Shown one piece after another: positions 7,969 to 15,408 of a stretch of DNA of 63,083 nt. Origin of the DNA: Chloroflexota bacterium (GTDB lineage Bacteria; Chloroflexota; Dormibacteria; Dormibacterales; Dormibacteraceae). The stretch lies in NCBI GenBank assembly GCA_005889135.1, contig VBEK01000120.1:1-63083 (forward strand), read 5' to 3'. Position numbers and translations under genes: made by a program. The notes below the pieces were generated by a model. That model did no database searches and had not been told where the DNA came from. It was given only the letters and a program-made list of their open reading frames with translations. Numbering within the stretch: position 1 is the first letter of the stretch; each line of letters starts with the position of its first letter.

Positions 7969-8730
7969 GTGCTCTACGTCGGCACGTCGGGGTGGCAGTA
8001 CCCGCACTGGCGACGTGTCTTCTATCCGCAGAAGCTCCCGCAGCGCCTGTGGCTGCACTACTTCGCCGAGCGATTCCAGACCGTGGAAGTGAACAACACC
8101 TTCTACAACCTGCCCGAGAGGTCGGTCTTCGAAAGCTGGAGAAAGATGGCGCCCCCCGATTTCGTCTTCGCGCTGAAGATGAGCCGCTTCCTCACTCACC
8201 TCAAGCGCCTGCGCGATCCCGAGGAGCCGGTCCACCGTTTCCTCGAGCGGGCCCAGGCGTTGGGTCGCAAGCGAGGTCCGATCCTGATCCAGCTGCCGCC
8301 TCGCTTCTCGATTGACCTCGACCGGCTCGACGCCACGCTGCGGCGCTTCAGGCCATCGGTGCGAGTCGCGGTCGAGTTCCGCGACGAGACGTGGTTCACG
8401 CGCGAGACCGCAGACCTGCTCGAACGGCGAGGGGCCGCGCTTTGCCTCGCCGACTCGCCGCGGCGCAAGCAGCCGGCGTGGCGGACCGCGGACTGGGGAT
8501 TCGTGCGCTTCCACGAGGGCGCCGGTTCACACGCACCCGGATACGAGCGGGACGCGCTGAGGCGCTGGGCGGCGCGCATCGCGGAGCTGTGGTCGCGCGA
8601 CCACGACGTCTACGTCTACTTCAACAACGACGCCGCGGGCTACGCCATCCGAGACGCGATGACGTTCGCCGAGCTCGCGGCGGCTAGCGGCCTCCAGCCG
8701 ACGCGCGTGCCCGGAGCGGACGCCGCTTGA
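7969..8730 (+). CDS. DUF72 family protein (YecE-like)
   Basis: 253 residues with the DUF72 TIM-barrel signature: VLYVGTSGWQYPHW at the N-terminus, FQTVEVNNTFYNLP, FVFALKMSRFLTHLKRL, ILIQLPPRF, VAVEFRDETWF and VYVYFNNDAAGYA. The GTG at 7969 puts the family motif at residue 2, so frames extending further upstream are not needed. The biochemical function of DUF72 is not established. The 3' end overlaps the convergent HEXXH gene by 47 bp, so the two messages would be antisense to each other there. Confidence 0.92.
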   Translation: MLYVGTSGWQYPHWRRVFYPQKLPQRLWLHYFAERFQTVEVNNTFYNLPERSVFESWRKMAPPDFVFALKMSRFLTHLKRLRDPEEPVHRFLERAQALGRKRGPILIQLPPRFSIDLDRLDATLRRFRPSVRVAVEFRDETWFTRETADLLERRGAALCLADSPRRKQPAWRTADWGFVRFHEGAGSHAPGYERDALRRWAARIAELWSRDHDVYVYFNNDAAGYAIRDAMTFAELAAASGLQPTRVPGADAA

Positions 8731-9169
8731 GCGCCGCGTCCGCGTCGTCGGTCGTGACGTAGCGGCGGCGGAAGTTGCGCAGCGCAAAGCGGTCGCACGC
8801 GGTCTCCGCGGCCGCGACCTTGCCCAGCACTTCGTGCAGGTACCAGTGCATCCACTCGTGGCAGTAGAGAAACCGCAGGACGTCGCGCCGGCTGCGGAAG
8901 TACACGGTCTCCGAGGCCCACGCAAAGCGCATCCCCGCCCCGCGCTTGCGCCGCGCGGCGTAGACGACGGGCTCCTTGAACGCGCGGAATGGAATCGGCA
9001 CCTGGAGGACGATCCGGCGCTCCTCGAACTCGCAGCGGGCGGCGAGGTGGGGTCCCCAGCGGTAGCGGAGCGGCGTGACGACGACCTCGTAGTCACAGCG
9101 GGGCAGGCCTTCCAGGGCTCGCCTGGCTTCGGCGGAGCTGTAGCCGGCGAGCTTGGAGCGGATGGCCAT
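8684..9169 (-). CDS. Predicted zinc metalloprotein with HEXXH motif (SprT-like)
   Basis: 161 residues. The core is LYCHEWMHWYLHE with His104, Glu105 and His108, the zincin signature, and acidic/His residues further on (H112, E113, E122, D126) that could give the third ligand. The spacing and the ETACDRFAL segment resemble SprT/WLM-like small metallopeptidases, but the similarity is weak. No signal peptide, so cytoplasmic. ATG at 9169; on its coding strand TATCCT ends 10 nt upstream as a -10 candidate. The C-terminal 15 codons overlap the DUF72 gene in antisense. Confidence 0.68.
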   Translation of the reverse strand: MAIRSKLAGYSSAEARRALEGLPRCDYEVVVTPLRYRWGPHLAARCEFEERRIVLQVPIPFRAFKEPVVYAARRKRGAGMRFAWASETVYFRSRRDVLRFLYCHEWMHWYLHEVLGKVAAAETACDRFALRNFRRRYVTTDDADAALKRRPLRARASAGGR

Positions 9170-9214
9170 GGGGGAAAACAGGATAGGGGCTGCCGGTGGG
9201 CGTTACCTGTGTAA

Positions 9215-9718
9215 ATGCCAGATACTGTCGCGGGCCTGTTTCGCAGCCAATCGGAGGCCGACCAGGCCCTTCGAAAACTCGAGGAGGCGGGCTTCTTCCG
9301 GCCCGACCGGGTCTCGGTCTCGACCCCCCGGGTCGCACGCCGCGGCCACTACGGGACGAAGGTCCTGGCGGGGATCGTGGTCGGCGCTCTCCTGGGCGCC
9401 CTGGCTGGCGCCGTCGCCAGCGGGATGGTGCCGGGGGTCAAGCCCCTCCTGCCCGGCAACATGCTCGTCACGTTCCTCTTCGCCGCCGTCGCCGGGGCGG
9501 CCACCGGTGGCGTGGCCGGGGCGCTCCTCAGCATGGCCGCGTCGGGCGGCCGCGCCCTGTACTACGAGCAGGAGGTCGAGTCGGGGCGGGTGCTGATCAG
9601 CGTGACCGGGCCGCGGCTCGAAGAGGCCGTGGCGGTGATGCGCGAGGCCGGCGCCATGGAGGCCGCCCCGGTCGAGGCGCCCATCGAGAAGGGGAAGCCC
9701 CGACCGGAGTCCGGCTAG
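9215..9718 (+). CDS. General stress protein-like membrane protein
   Basis: 167 residues. The N-terminus (AGLFRSQSEADQALRKLEEAGF) is the short alpha/beta unit of general stress proteins of the YflT/DUF1269 kind. It is followed by a glycine-zipper double hydrophobic hairpin (LAGIVVGALLGALAGAVASG and FAAVAGAATGGVAGALL), then a second ferredoxin-like half (GRVLISVTGPRLEEAVAVMREAGA). Such proteins usually sit in the membrane and respond to envelope or osmotic stress; the role here is inferred. The array of 42-bp palindromic repeats begins 17 bp after its stop. Confidence 0.8.
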   Translation: MPDTVAGLFRSQSEADQALRKLEEAGFFRPDRVSVSTPRVARRGHYGTKVLAGIVVGALLGALAGAVASGMVPGVKPLLPGNMLVTFLFAAVAGAATGGVAGALLSMAASGGRALYYEQEVESGRVLISVTGPRLEEAVAVMREAGAMEAAPVEAPIEKGKPRPESG

Positions 9719-9735
9719 CGCCGGCTCAGCTCGGA

Positions 9736-9915
9736 TAGTCGCGACTATCCGCCCCCGTGGTTCCCGAGAAACCGCGTTAGTCGCGACTATCTGCGCCCGT
9801 GGTTCCCGAGAAGCCGCGTTAGTCGCGACTATCCGTGCATCTCGTGCCCCAAAAGGCGCGTTAGTCGCGACTAACTGCACGTTTGGTGCTCGAGAAGCGT
9901 CGTTAGTCGCGACTA
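9736..9915 (+). repeat. Array 1: five TAGTCGCGACTA palindromes at exact 42-bp period
   Basis: Perfect 12-bp palindromes lie at 9736-9747, 9778-9789, 9820-9831, 9862-9873 and 9904-9915, each start exactly 42 bp after the last. The first extends to an 18-bp palindrome, GGATAGTCGCGACTATCC (9733-9750). The 30-bp spacers are related to each other, most often starting TCCG/TCTG and ending in GCGT, so the real unit is a 42-bp tandem repeat whose palindrome is strictly conserved while the rest drifts. 42 bp is four turns of B-DNA, so all copies face one side of the helix. It lies between convergent genes (9718 and 10055). A binding site for an oligomeric protein is the simplest reading; the function is unknown. 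Confidence 0.95.
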
Positions 9916-10008
9916 TCCGACGTTCTTACTCCGCGCCGCGCATGCGCAGGCGCACGTCAAAAATTGCGTCAGTATTCCAGCTACCTGGCCCGTTAACGAG
10001 TTGGGGGA

Positions 10009-10046
10009 GCTTGGCCAGCAATGGCCGAGCCCTCCATTTCTTTCTT
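10009..10046 (+). terminator. Probable intergenic terminator hairpin
   Basis: GCTTGGCCA-GCAA-TGGCCGAGC (10009-10030) forms a 9-bp stem with one G-T wobble and a GCAA tetraloop, then a pyrimidine/T-rich run (10031-10046). It lies between the convergent genes ending at 9718 and 10055, downstream of palindrome array 1, and would stop plus-strand transcripts that cross the array. The rest of 9719-10054 holds only the array and no gene I can support. Confidence 0.5.
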
Positions 10047-10054
10047 GCCCCGGG

Positions 10055-10612
10055 CTAGATGGGCCGGGGCGTGCGCAGCACCGAGGCCACGGCTGTTCCG
10101 CTCGCCATGCCGAGCAGCGCCCCCACCGTGACGTCGCTCGGGAAGTGGTGTCCGAGGTGGACGCGCGACAGCGCTACGCCCGTCGCGAGCGCGAAGACGA
10201 GCGGTGCCGACCGCGGGTAGAACGTCGCGACGGCCGTCGCCGCGGCGAACGATGATGCGGCATGGCCCGATGGGAACGAGGCGTCGGTTGTCCTGACGCC
10301 GACCACCATCACGTCACGCGAGACCCACGGGCGTCTACGCCTGAAGACGGGCTTGACCAGGCGCTGGACGACGTACGTCGTGCCCAGCGAAGCGATCGTC
10401 GCCGCCACGCCGGCGCGACGGCCCCTGGCGCCGCCAAGCCAGGCGAGAGCCGCGCCGGCCGCCACCCAACCGAGCCCTTCACCGAGGTCGGACAGCGCGG
10501 TCACGTACCTGTCGCTGATCGGGGTGTGGGGGAGGCCGTGGATCATCTGGTAGACGCGCCGGTCGACGCTCTCGGGGAGTATCTTCGGCGGCTCCACCAC
10601 TGGTTTCTGCAT
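10055..10612 (-). CDS. PAP2-family membrane phosphatase
   Basis: 185 residues with all three acid phosphatase motifs: KPVFRRRRP (87-95), FPSGHAAS with His117, and SRVHLGHHFPSD with His156/Asp160. Several TM helices surround them (for example WVAAGAALAWLGG and LVFALATGVALS). These enzymes dephosphorylate lipid phosphates such as undecaprenyl pyrophosphate or phosphatidate on the outer face of the membrane; the substrate here cannot be told. Start ATG at 10612. A single gene, convergent with the stress protein and divergent from the BON-like gene. Confidence 0.92.
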   Translation of the reverse strand: MQKPVVEPPKILPESVDRRVYQMIHGLPHTPISDRYVTALSDLGEGLGWVAAGAALAWLGGARGRRAGVAATIASLGTTYVVQRLVKPVFRRRRPWVSRDVMVVGVRTTDASFPSGHAASSFAAATAVATFYPRSAPLVFALATGVALSRVHLGHHFPSDVTVGALLGMASGTAVASVLRTPRPI

Positions 10613-10668
10613 CCTCTAAGGAACGCGCGGGCCGGTCAAGGCTTGCAGGCGGGCGTTCTGGTTGTGGG

Positions 10669-11250
10669 ATGAGCAGAAAGGACGCCGCCCGAGCGCGTGT
10701 CGCCGCGTGGTGGGACGAGGTCATCGCCGGCGATGTCGAAGAGCCGCACCCGCTCCACGGCCACAACGTCAGGGTGCGCATCCACGACGGCGTCGCGGTG
10801 CTGTCGGGCCAGCTGCTGCGGGCCGATGACCGTGAGGAGCTCGTGCGCGAGGCGAAGCAGCGCATCGGACGCGGGCTTCGCGACGTCGACGCGGCCCGCC
10901 TGCGTCTCGAGGACGCGTCCGCGAAGGCCGGCGTCCTCGAGCAGACGGTCATGGCCGCCTACCCGGACGCAGCCACAGCTCGACGCGCGAGCCGTTTCGT
11001 CCTCCAGCACGCGCGTGTCACGCCGCGGCGGCACGCGGTCCTCGAGCCGGGGGCGAAGAACATTCGCGCCTTCGTGCCGGACGCGTACGTCGACGATGTC
11101 AAGGGTCGCCTCGACCACGACGAGTCGGTCCTCGTCATACGCGTCGACGAGACCGCGACCTTCGACGTGCGTGAGCTGATGGAGGAGGAGACGCGGAGCA
11201 CATGGACGGTCGCGGCGCCGCCTGAGCTGCCCGCGCCGGCCGCGCGTTAG
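10669..11250 (+). CDS. BON-domain-like protein
   Basis: 193 residues with no signal peptide. Residues about 30-75 (VRVRIHDGVAVLSGQLLRADDREELVREA) follow the BON pattern of strand-turn-strand VxLxGxV followed by a helix. The C-terminal half (about 85-175) is alpha/beta with no match I recognise. The ATG at 10669 follows GGTTGTGGG, a weak ribosome site. Its stop is immediately followed by the ATG of the NRAMP-like transporter, so they are co-transcribed. BON domains are linked to membrane or polymer binding under stress; here this is inference. Confidence 0.65.
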   Translation: MSRKDAARARVAAWWDEVIAGDVEEPHPLHGHNVRVRIHDGVAVLSGQLLRADDREELVREAKQRIGRGLRDVDAARLRLEDASAKAGVLEQTVMAAYPDAATARRASRFVLQHARVTPRRHAVLEPGAKNIRAFVPDAYVDDVKGRLDHDESVLVIRVDETATFDVRELMEEETRSTWTVAAPPELPAPAAR

Positions 11251-12546
11251 ATGGCCGAGGTGGAGAGCCGCCCCGTGCAGGCGAGCTCAAGCTCGGCGCG
11301 AGAGGCGGCACACCAGAGGCCCAGCCCCCGCGAGGTGGTTCGCGCACTCGGGCCGGGGCTGATCACCGGTGGCGCCGACAACGACCCGTCGGGCATCGCC
11401 AGCTACTCGATCGTCGGCGCCACCGCGGGTTTCGCCCAGAACTGGCTGCTACTGCTGTCGACGCCGATGCTGGTCGCGGTCATCGAGATGTCGGCGAGGG
11501 TCGCGAACGTGACCAAGAGCGACCTCGCGACGGTCCTGCGCACCACTTTTGGCAGGGCGGTGGCCACCCCGGCGGTGCTGCTGATGGTGATTCCGAGCGT
11601 GATCACCATGGGCGCTGACCTGCTGGCCATGGCTGCCGCGTTCCAGATCCTCACCGGCGTCCGCTACATCTACTCGGTCGTGCCCATGGCCGCGTTGATG
11701 GCGGTGGTCACGATCTTTCTCGACTACCGCATGGTGAGCCGCTACCTCTTGTGGCTCGTCGGCTTTCTCGGGATGTACATCGTGGCCGCGTTCCTCGCCC
11801 GGCCCGACTGGCTTGAGGTCCTGCGCAGCACCGTCGTGCCGCAGGTGAGCCTGACGCCGGCCTTCGCCTTCGCCGCCGTCGCGATGCTGGGCACGACGAT
11901 CACGCCCTATCTGTTCTTCTGGCAGGCGAGCGGCGAGGTCGAGGAGCGACGTGGCGTGCAGCGCCTGAGCCGGACGAAGATCGACATCGCGGCTGGGGCT
12001 GTGTGGTCGAACGTCACCGCCTTCTTCATCATCGTCGCCACCGGCGCGGTTCTCTATTCGCACCACGTCCAGATCCGCACCGCGAGCGACGCCGCCCGGG
12101 CGCTCGAGCCGTTCGCGGGACACTACGCGACGGTGATCTTTGCGGTCGGCATCATCGGCGCCGGCCTCCTTGCGATCCCGGTCCTCGCCGCCGCGTCGGC
12201 TTACGGCGTGGCCGGCCTGGCGGGATGGCGGCGCGGCCTGGGACGCGTCCCGCGCAACGCGCCGCAGTTCTACGTCGTCATCGGGCTGTCATTTCTGGTC
12301 GCGATGGAGATGGCCGTGTCCTCGATCGACCCGGTGAAAGCTCTGTTCTACTCCCAGGTGCTGAACGGCCTGATCTCGCCCGTCCTGATCGTCCTCATAC
12401 TGCTGCTCACCTCCAGCCGGAAGGTGATGGGCGACTTCGTCAACCGCCCTCTCAGCATCATCTTCGGCGGCGCCGCGGCTGTCGTGATGCTGCTCGCCGA
12501 CATCGCTCTCGTCGAGCAGGTCGCGACGAAGGGTCTGCCGGGCTAA
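11251..12546 (+). CDS. NRAMP-related divalent cation transporter
   Basis: 431 residues and about 11 TM helices. TM1 reads [20 protein letters not shown], where classical NRAMPs have DPGN. TM6 reads [18 protein letters not shown] where classical proteins have the metal-binding Met (MPHN). The fold is therefore NRAMP but the Mn/Fe selectivity residues are not conserved, as in the divergent NRAMP-related clades. Substrate could be Mg, Mn or something else. Starts at the ATG directly after the previous TAG, so expression is coupled to the BON-like gene. Confidence 0.88.
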   Translation: MAEVESRPVQASSSSAREAAHQRPSPREVVRALGPGLITGGADNDPSGIASYSIVGATAGFAQNWLLLLSTPMLVAVIEMSARVANVTKSDLATVLRTTFGRAVATPAVLLMVIPSVITMGADLLAMAAAFQILTGVRYIYSVVPMAALMAVVTIFLDYRMVSRYLLWLVGFLGMYIVAAFLARPDWLEVLRSTVVPQVSLTPAFAFAAVAMLGTTITPYLFFWQASGEVEERRGVQRLSRTKIDIAAGAVWSNVTAFFIIVATGAVLYSHHVQIRTASDAARALEPFAGHYATVIFAVGIIGAGLLAIPVLAAASAYGVAGLAGWRRGLGRVPRNAPQFYVVIGLSFLVAMEMAVSSIDPVKALFYSQVLNGLISPVLIVLILLLTSSRKVMGDFVNRPLSIIFGGAAAVVMLLADIALVEQVATKGLPG

Positions 12547-12614
12547 GTCGCGAAGGACAAGATCTACTAACGCCTGCGCGTATGGCCAGTACCCGACGCG
12601 TTCCACATTTGAGA

Positions 12615-13013
12615 ATGGCGACCATCGAGAGAGAAAAGAGGCCACGTGTGCGCGGGCTGATGGCTTCCGTGATCAGCGATGCTCAGCGGCTCGTGGCGCT
12701 GGAGTTCGCGCTGGCCAAGCAGGAGGCCAAAGAGCTCGCGAAGGACAACGCCATCGCCGCGGGCCTCATGGCGTTCGGCGGACTGCTAATCGTGCTCGCG
12801 ATCCTGGTCGCAGTCCCGGTGCTCGTGATCATGCTCGTGCCCTGGAGATGGGAGGCGGCCGCGGTGTGGGTCGCCGCCTACGTCGTCATCGGGCTCGTGC
12901 TCGTGCTGGTCGGCAAGGCGCGCATGCGAATCGGGCTTCCGCCGCGGACCGTCGAGAGCTTGAAGGAGAACAAAGAATGGGCGCTTCGGCGCGTGAGATC
13001 GAACGGCAGATAA
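12615..13013 (+). CDS. Putative phage-holin-like membrane protein (DUF1469 type)
   Basis: 132 residues. A polar helix (LMASVISDAQRLVALEFALAKQE) comes first, then two TM helices (AAGLMAFGGLLIVLAILVAV and AAAVWVAAYVVIGLVLVLVG), a basic segment and ESLKENKEWALR. This is the pattern of actinobacterial holin-superfamily III/DUF1469 proteins, which are chromosomal and nearly always precede a DUF3618 gene as here; they are not evidence of a prophage. An in-frame ATG at 12582 is an alternative start. The 3' end overlaps the next gene by 37 bp. Confidence 0.82.
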   Translation: MATIEREKRPRVRGLMASVISDAQRLVALEFALAKQEAKELAKDNAIAAGLMAFGGLLIVLAILVAVPVLVIMLVPWRWEAAAVWVAAYVVIGLVLVLVGKARMRIGLPPRTVESLKENKEWALRRVRSNGR

Positions 13014-13423
13014 AAGAGACGCGCGCGCGCATGGACGACAACCTGACGCGGCTCGAGCGTCGCGCCGCGACCAGCGCGTGGCGCTACGGGCGAATCGCGG
13101 CGGCCGTCGCGGGCGTGGCCATCGTCGCGGGCGCGGGCCTGCTGATCTACCGGCGCATGCGCCGGCGGACGCTGCGCGACCGCCTGGACGACCTGTCGGT
13201 CGACAACCTCCGGACGCTGCTCGCGGAGACAGGCCAGCGGGTCCGCGACCGGATGCCCTCGGTGACCGTGCGCTTCAACGAGAAGACCGAGGAAGAGCCG
13301 GGGACTGTGGAGAGCATCCTGCGCAAGGCCGCGCCGGCGCTGGTGGGCACCGCGGGGACGGCGCTGCTGCAGCGCCTCTCGGACCCGCCCCACGACCGGC
13401 ACTCCGCGCCCCAGGCGGAATAA
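12977..13423 (+). CDS. DUF3618 membrane protein
   Basis: 148 residues. The N-terminal signature EIERQIKETRARMDDNLTRLERR defines DUF3618, followed by one TM helix (AVAGVAIVAGAGLLIY), a basic patch and a helical C-terminal tail. ATG at 12977 with a good ribosome site (AAGGAG, 12963-12968), located inside the end of the holin-like gene, so the two are translated together. The function of DUF3618 is unknown; it is an inner-membrane partner of DUF1469 proteins in many actinobacteria. Confidence 0.88.
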   Translation: MGASAREIERQIKETRARMDDNLTRLERRAATSAWRYGRIAAAVAGVAIVAGAGLLIYRRMRRRTLRDRLDDLSVDNLRTLLAETGQRVRDRMPSVTVRFNEKTEEEPGTVESILRKAAPALVGTAGTALLQRLSDPPHDRHSAPQAE

Positions 13424-13433
13424 TCAGGGCGCG

Positions 13434-14447
13434 GTGAAAGCGCGCGTACAACGACTGGTCCAGCGTGCCCAGGCCACCATGCCCGCGCGCGTGCTGGTCG
13501 CCTACGGAGACAGCCAGGCCAGCAGCTACGCGCTCGCGCTCGCCTTCGCCGGATTCATGGCGATGTTCCCCATGATCCTCGGCGCCCTGGCGGTCCTCGG
13601 CCTCGCGATCCGCGACCCAGCGACGGAGGCGCACTTCCAATCCCTGGTCCTGCAGGTGTTTCCCGCGAGCGCGCAGCCCGAGCTGCAGAAGGCGATGACC
13701 GGGGTCAAGCAGTCCGCGGGCTGGTTGGGGGTCATCTCGCTCGCCGGCCTCCTGTGGAGCGCGGGGAGCATCTTCGCCACCATGGAGTTCGCCCTCTCAC
13801 AGATCTTCGGCACCAGGCAGCGCGACATCTTCCGGCAGCGGCTGATGGGCCTGGTGATGATGCTCCTCCTCGTCGTCGCGATCGTCGTCACAGTCGCCAT
13901 CAACACGGCGCTCGCCTTCTTCCCTCTCGGCTCATGGATCACGTGGAGCGTGGGCTTCGTCGCCGGCGCGCTGGTGATGGTCGCGCTCCTCGTCGCCCTG
14001 TATCGCTTCGTGCCGAACCGAACCTTCCCGCTGCGCGACGTCCTTCCGGGTGCGCTCCTGGCCGGCGTCCTGATCGAGATCCTGTCCTTTGCCTTTCCGC
14101 TCTACGCCAGGATCGCGGGCGGATTCAACACGTACGGCGCCCAGTTCGCGCTGTTCTTCCTGCTCGCGACGTGGTTCTACCTGCTGAGCCAGCTCGTCCT
14201 GCTCGGCGCGGTGTTCAACCGCTTTCGCCTCGGCGAGCCGGCCAGGCTCGGCCTGGTCGCCAGCCCGATGCGCGAGTCGCGCGACAGGGGCAATCCGGTG
14301 GAGGCGATCGAGCAGCAGCAGGCGGAGAGCGCCCCGCCCGAGCCGCCCCGCCGCTCGATCTTCCAGCGAGCCGCCCTGGGGCTGGTCGTGGCGGTGGCCC
14401 TGGCGGCCGGCGTGGTGCGGCGGAGGCGGCCGAAAACCGCGATCTAG
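13434..14447 (+). CDS. YihY/BrkB-family membrane protein
   Basis: 337 residues, six predicted TM helices. Recognisable segments are ALAFAGFMAMFPMILG, LAGLLWSAGSIFATMEFALSQIFGT, ALYRFVPNRTFPLRDVLPGALLAGVLIEI and NTYGAQFALFFLLATWFYLLSQLVLLGAVFN, all hallmarks of YihY/UPF0761. Start GTG at 13434, 10 nt after the DUF3618 stop, so it ends the 12.6-14.4 kb operon. Despite old names (ribonuclease BN, virulence factor) the biochemical role is not established. The C-terminus is a Pro/Gln-rich linker and one extra hydrophobic segment with a basic tail (VVRRRRPKTAI). Confidence 0.92.
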   Translation: MKARVQRLVQRAQATMPARVLVAYGDSQASSYALALAFAGFMAMFPMILGALAVLGLAIRDPATEAHFQSLVLQVFPASAQPELQKAMTGVKQSAGWLGVISLAGLLWSAGSIFATMEFALSQIFGTRQRDIFRQRLMGLVMMLLLVVAIVVTVAINTALAFFPLGSWITWSVGFVAGALVMVALLVALYRFVPNRTFPLRDVLPGALLAGVLIEILSFAFPLYARIAGGFNTYGAQFALFFLLATWFYLLSQLVLLGAVFNRFRLGEPARLGLVASPMRESRDRGNPVEAIEQQQAESAPPEPPRRSIFQRAALGLVVAVALAAGVVRRRRPKTAI

Positions 14448-14570
14448 GCCGAATTCGGCTCGAATTGGGCCGAAGGTAGTCGCCCGGCCCCTGGGCGTTA
14501 CCGAAGCGAGCGGCCCAAAGCCACTCGTCGAGGAAGCGAGGGTCGTACTGATCTCAAAGGAGGTTCGCTT

Positions 14571-14900
14571 TTGGGAACTCTGCTATTCATCCTGCTCGTC
14601 ATCCTCGTTCTCGCCGTGCTCCTCGGAGCGGGCGGATACAGCGTCCGCCGGTACTGGAGTCCGGCGGGCTCAGAGGTGGTCGAGACGGGCGGCGACACCG
14701 GAGCCGGTGCGGGGGCGGGCATCGCGGCCGCCGTCCTGGCGATGCTGGTCCTGATCCTTCTGTTCTTCGGCTTCACGCAGTGGAACTGGTTCGGCACCAC
14801 GTCAGGCGGCCCGACGACGATCAACAACCCGAGCGTGGCGTCGCCGCTGCCCAGTGGCGGCGGGCAGGCCTCGCCAAGCGCCAAGCCGTCTCCTTCGTAG
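14571..14900 (+). CDS. Small membrane protein with two TM helices
   Basis: 109 residues: TM1 (LLFILLVILVLAVLLGAGGY), a polar loop with a Gly-rich turn, TM2 (GIAAAVLAMLVLILLFFGF) and a Ser/Pro-rich tail. The start is TTG at 14571, placed by a near-perfect ribosome site (AAAGGAGGT) a few bases upstream. No recognised family. Two hairpins follow the stop, the second a strong terminator, so this gene closes the transcription unit. Confidence 0.68.
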   Translation: MGTLLFILLVILVLAVLLGAGGYSVRRYWSPAGSEVVETGGDTGAGAGAGIAAAVLAMLVLILLFFGFTQWNWFGTTSGGPTTINNPSVASPLPSGGGQASPSAKPSPS

Positions 14901-14902
14901 AA

Positions 14903-14918
14903 GTCAGGTCTCCCTGAC
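14903..14918 (+). terminator. Hairpin directly after the small membrane protein
   Basis: GTCAGG-TCTC-CCTGAC is a perfect 6-bp stem with a 4-nt loop, 2 nt after the stop codon. No T-tract follows, so it probably stabilises the mRNA end or works together with the stronger terminator 18 bp further on. Confidence 0.4.
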
Positions 14919-14936
14919 CTCCTCAGGGGAGCTGCG

Positions 14937-14970
14937 GGGCCGCGTCCTTCGGGACCGGCCCTTCTTCTTT
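14937..14970 (+). terminator. Strong intrinsic terminator with C(TTCG)G tetraloop
   Basis: GGGCCG (bulged C) GTCC-TTCG-GGACCGGCCC forms a 10-bp stem with a single bulge and the extra-stable C(UUCG)G tetraloop, followed by TTCTTCTTT. This is the clearest plus-strand intrinsic terminator in the window. It ends the unit running into 14900. Confidence 0.8.
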
Positions 14971-14996
14971 CCGACCTCTGCCGCGCCGGGCAAACT

Positions 14997-15024
14997 TTGA
15001 GTCCTCAACCAGAACTTTTACGAT
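14997..15024 (+). promoter_or_regulatory. Predicted promoter: TTGAGT - 16 bp - TACGAT
   Basis: TTGAGT (14997-15002) and TACGAT (15019-15024) are separated by 16 bp, a fair sigma-70-type match and the best -35/-10 pair I found. The start point would fall near 15031, inside the hairpin at 15027-15046. It lies just after a strong terminator, as expected for a new transcription unit serving the zinc-ribbon ORF and proline dehydrogenase. Confidence 0.5.
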
Positions 15025-15026
15025 GC

Positions 15027-15046
15027 GTAGGAGCCTTGTCTCCTAC
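15027..15046 (+). promoter_or_regulatory. Leader inverted repeat
   Basis: GTAGGAG-CCTTGT-CTCCTAC, perfect 7-bp arms with a 6-nt loop, sits 3-22 bp after the predicted -10 box. It could be an operator overlapping the transcription start or a hairpin at the 5' end of the mRNA. Confidence 0.4.
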
Positions 15047-15195
15047 AAACGTACGGTGACATGATCTACGCGCCGCCGATACTTCTCCTAGCGAGAGTTC
15101 CAGGCCTGGGGGGCGGAATGGGGATCGTGCAGTTCCCGGTGGGGAGGTTGGCGGGCCATGGCGAGCGGCTCGCGTTCCGTCGGGGCTTGGCCGGC

Positions 15196-15354
15196 ATGAG
15201 CACGACAGCGCGACCGCCGCTGCAGGTCGTCGTGAGCGGGACGCCGGCTTTCTGCGCCTCGTGCGCCGCGCCCATCGAGTCCGGTGCGGTCTGGCGGGGG
15301 GTGGAGGTCTTCTGCAGCGTCGAGTGCTCGTTGAGGGGCGGCCGACCTGCATAA
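15196..15354 (+). CDS. Small zinc-ribbon-like protein
   Basis: 52 residues with TPAFCASCAAPIESGAVWRG followed by VEVFCSVECSLR: two Cys pairs (CxxC and CxxxC) about 20 residues apart, as in FCS-type or TRASH-like zinc ribbons. ATG at 15196. The same frame is open from an ATG at 15061, giving a 97-residue version, but the extra N-terminus looks random. It lies between a predicted promoter and proline dehydrogenase on the same strand, 54 bp before it. Function unknown. Confidence 0.5.
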   Translation: MSTTARPPLQVVVSGTPAFCASCAAPIESGAVWRGVEVFCSVECSLRGGRPA

Positions 15355-15408
15355 GCCGTGAGCGGGCCGCCGCCTGCGTGGCGCCCGCTCATTACCCTTT
15401 GCTGAGCC

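Noticed and set aside
9733-9750. Palindrome copies acting as intrinsic terminators
   Set aside because: Folded, each would give at most a 7-bp stem with a CGCG loop and no T-tract, and several in a row would be redundant; a DNA-level role is more likely.
9203-9880. Minus-strand 225-codon frame running through array 1, with IVATN peptide repeats
   Set aside because: The peptide repeat only reflects 42 bp being 14 codons; the rest is antisense to the stress-protein gene and has no protein-like features.
9736-9915. CRISPR array
   Set aside because: The repeat is only 12 bp and palindromic, the 30-bp spacers are related to each other, and there are no cas genes.
12615-13013. Prophage remnant (holin-like gene)
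   Set aside because: The protein is of the chromosomal DUF1469 kind, paired with DUF3618, and no other phage gene is nearby.
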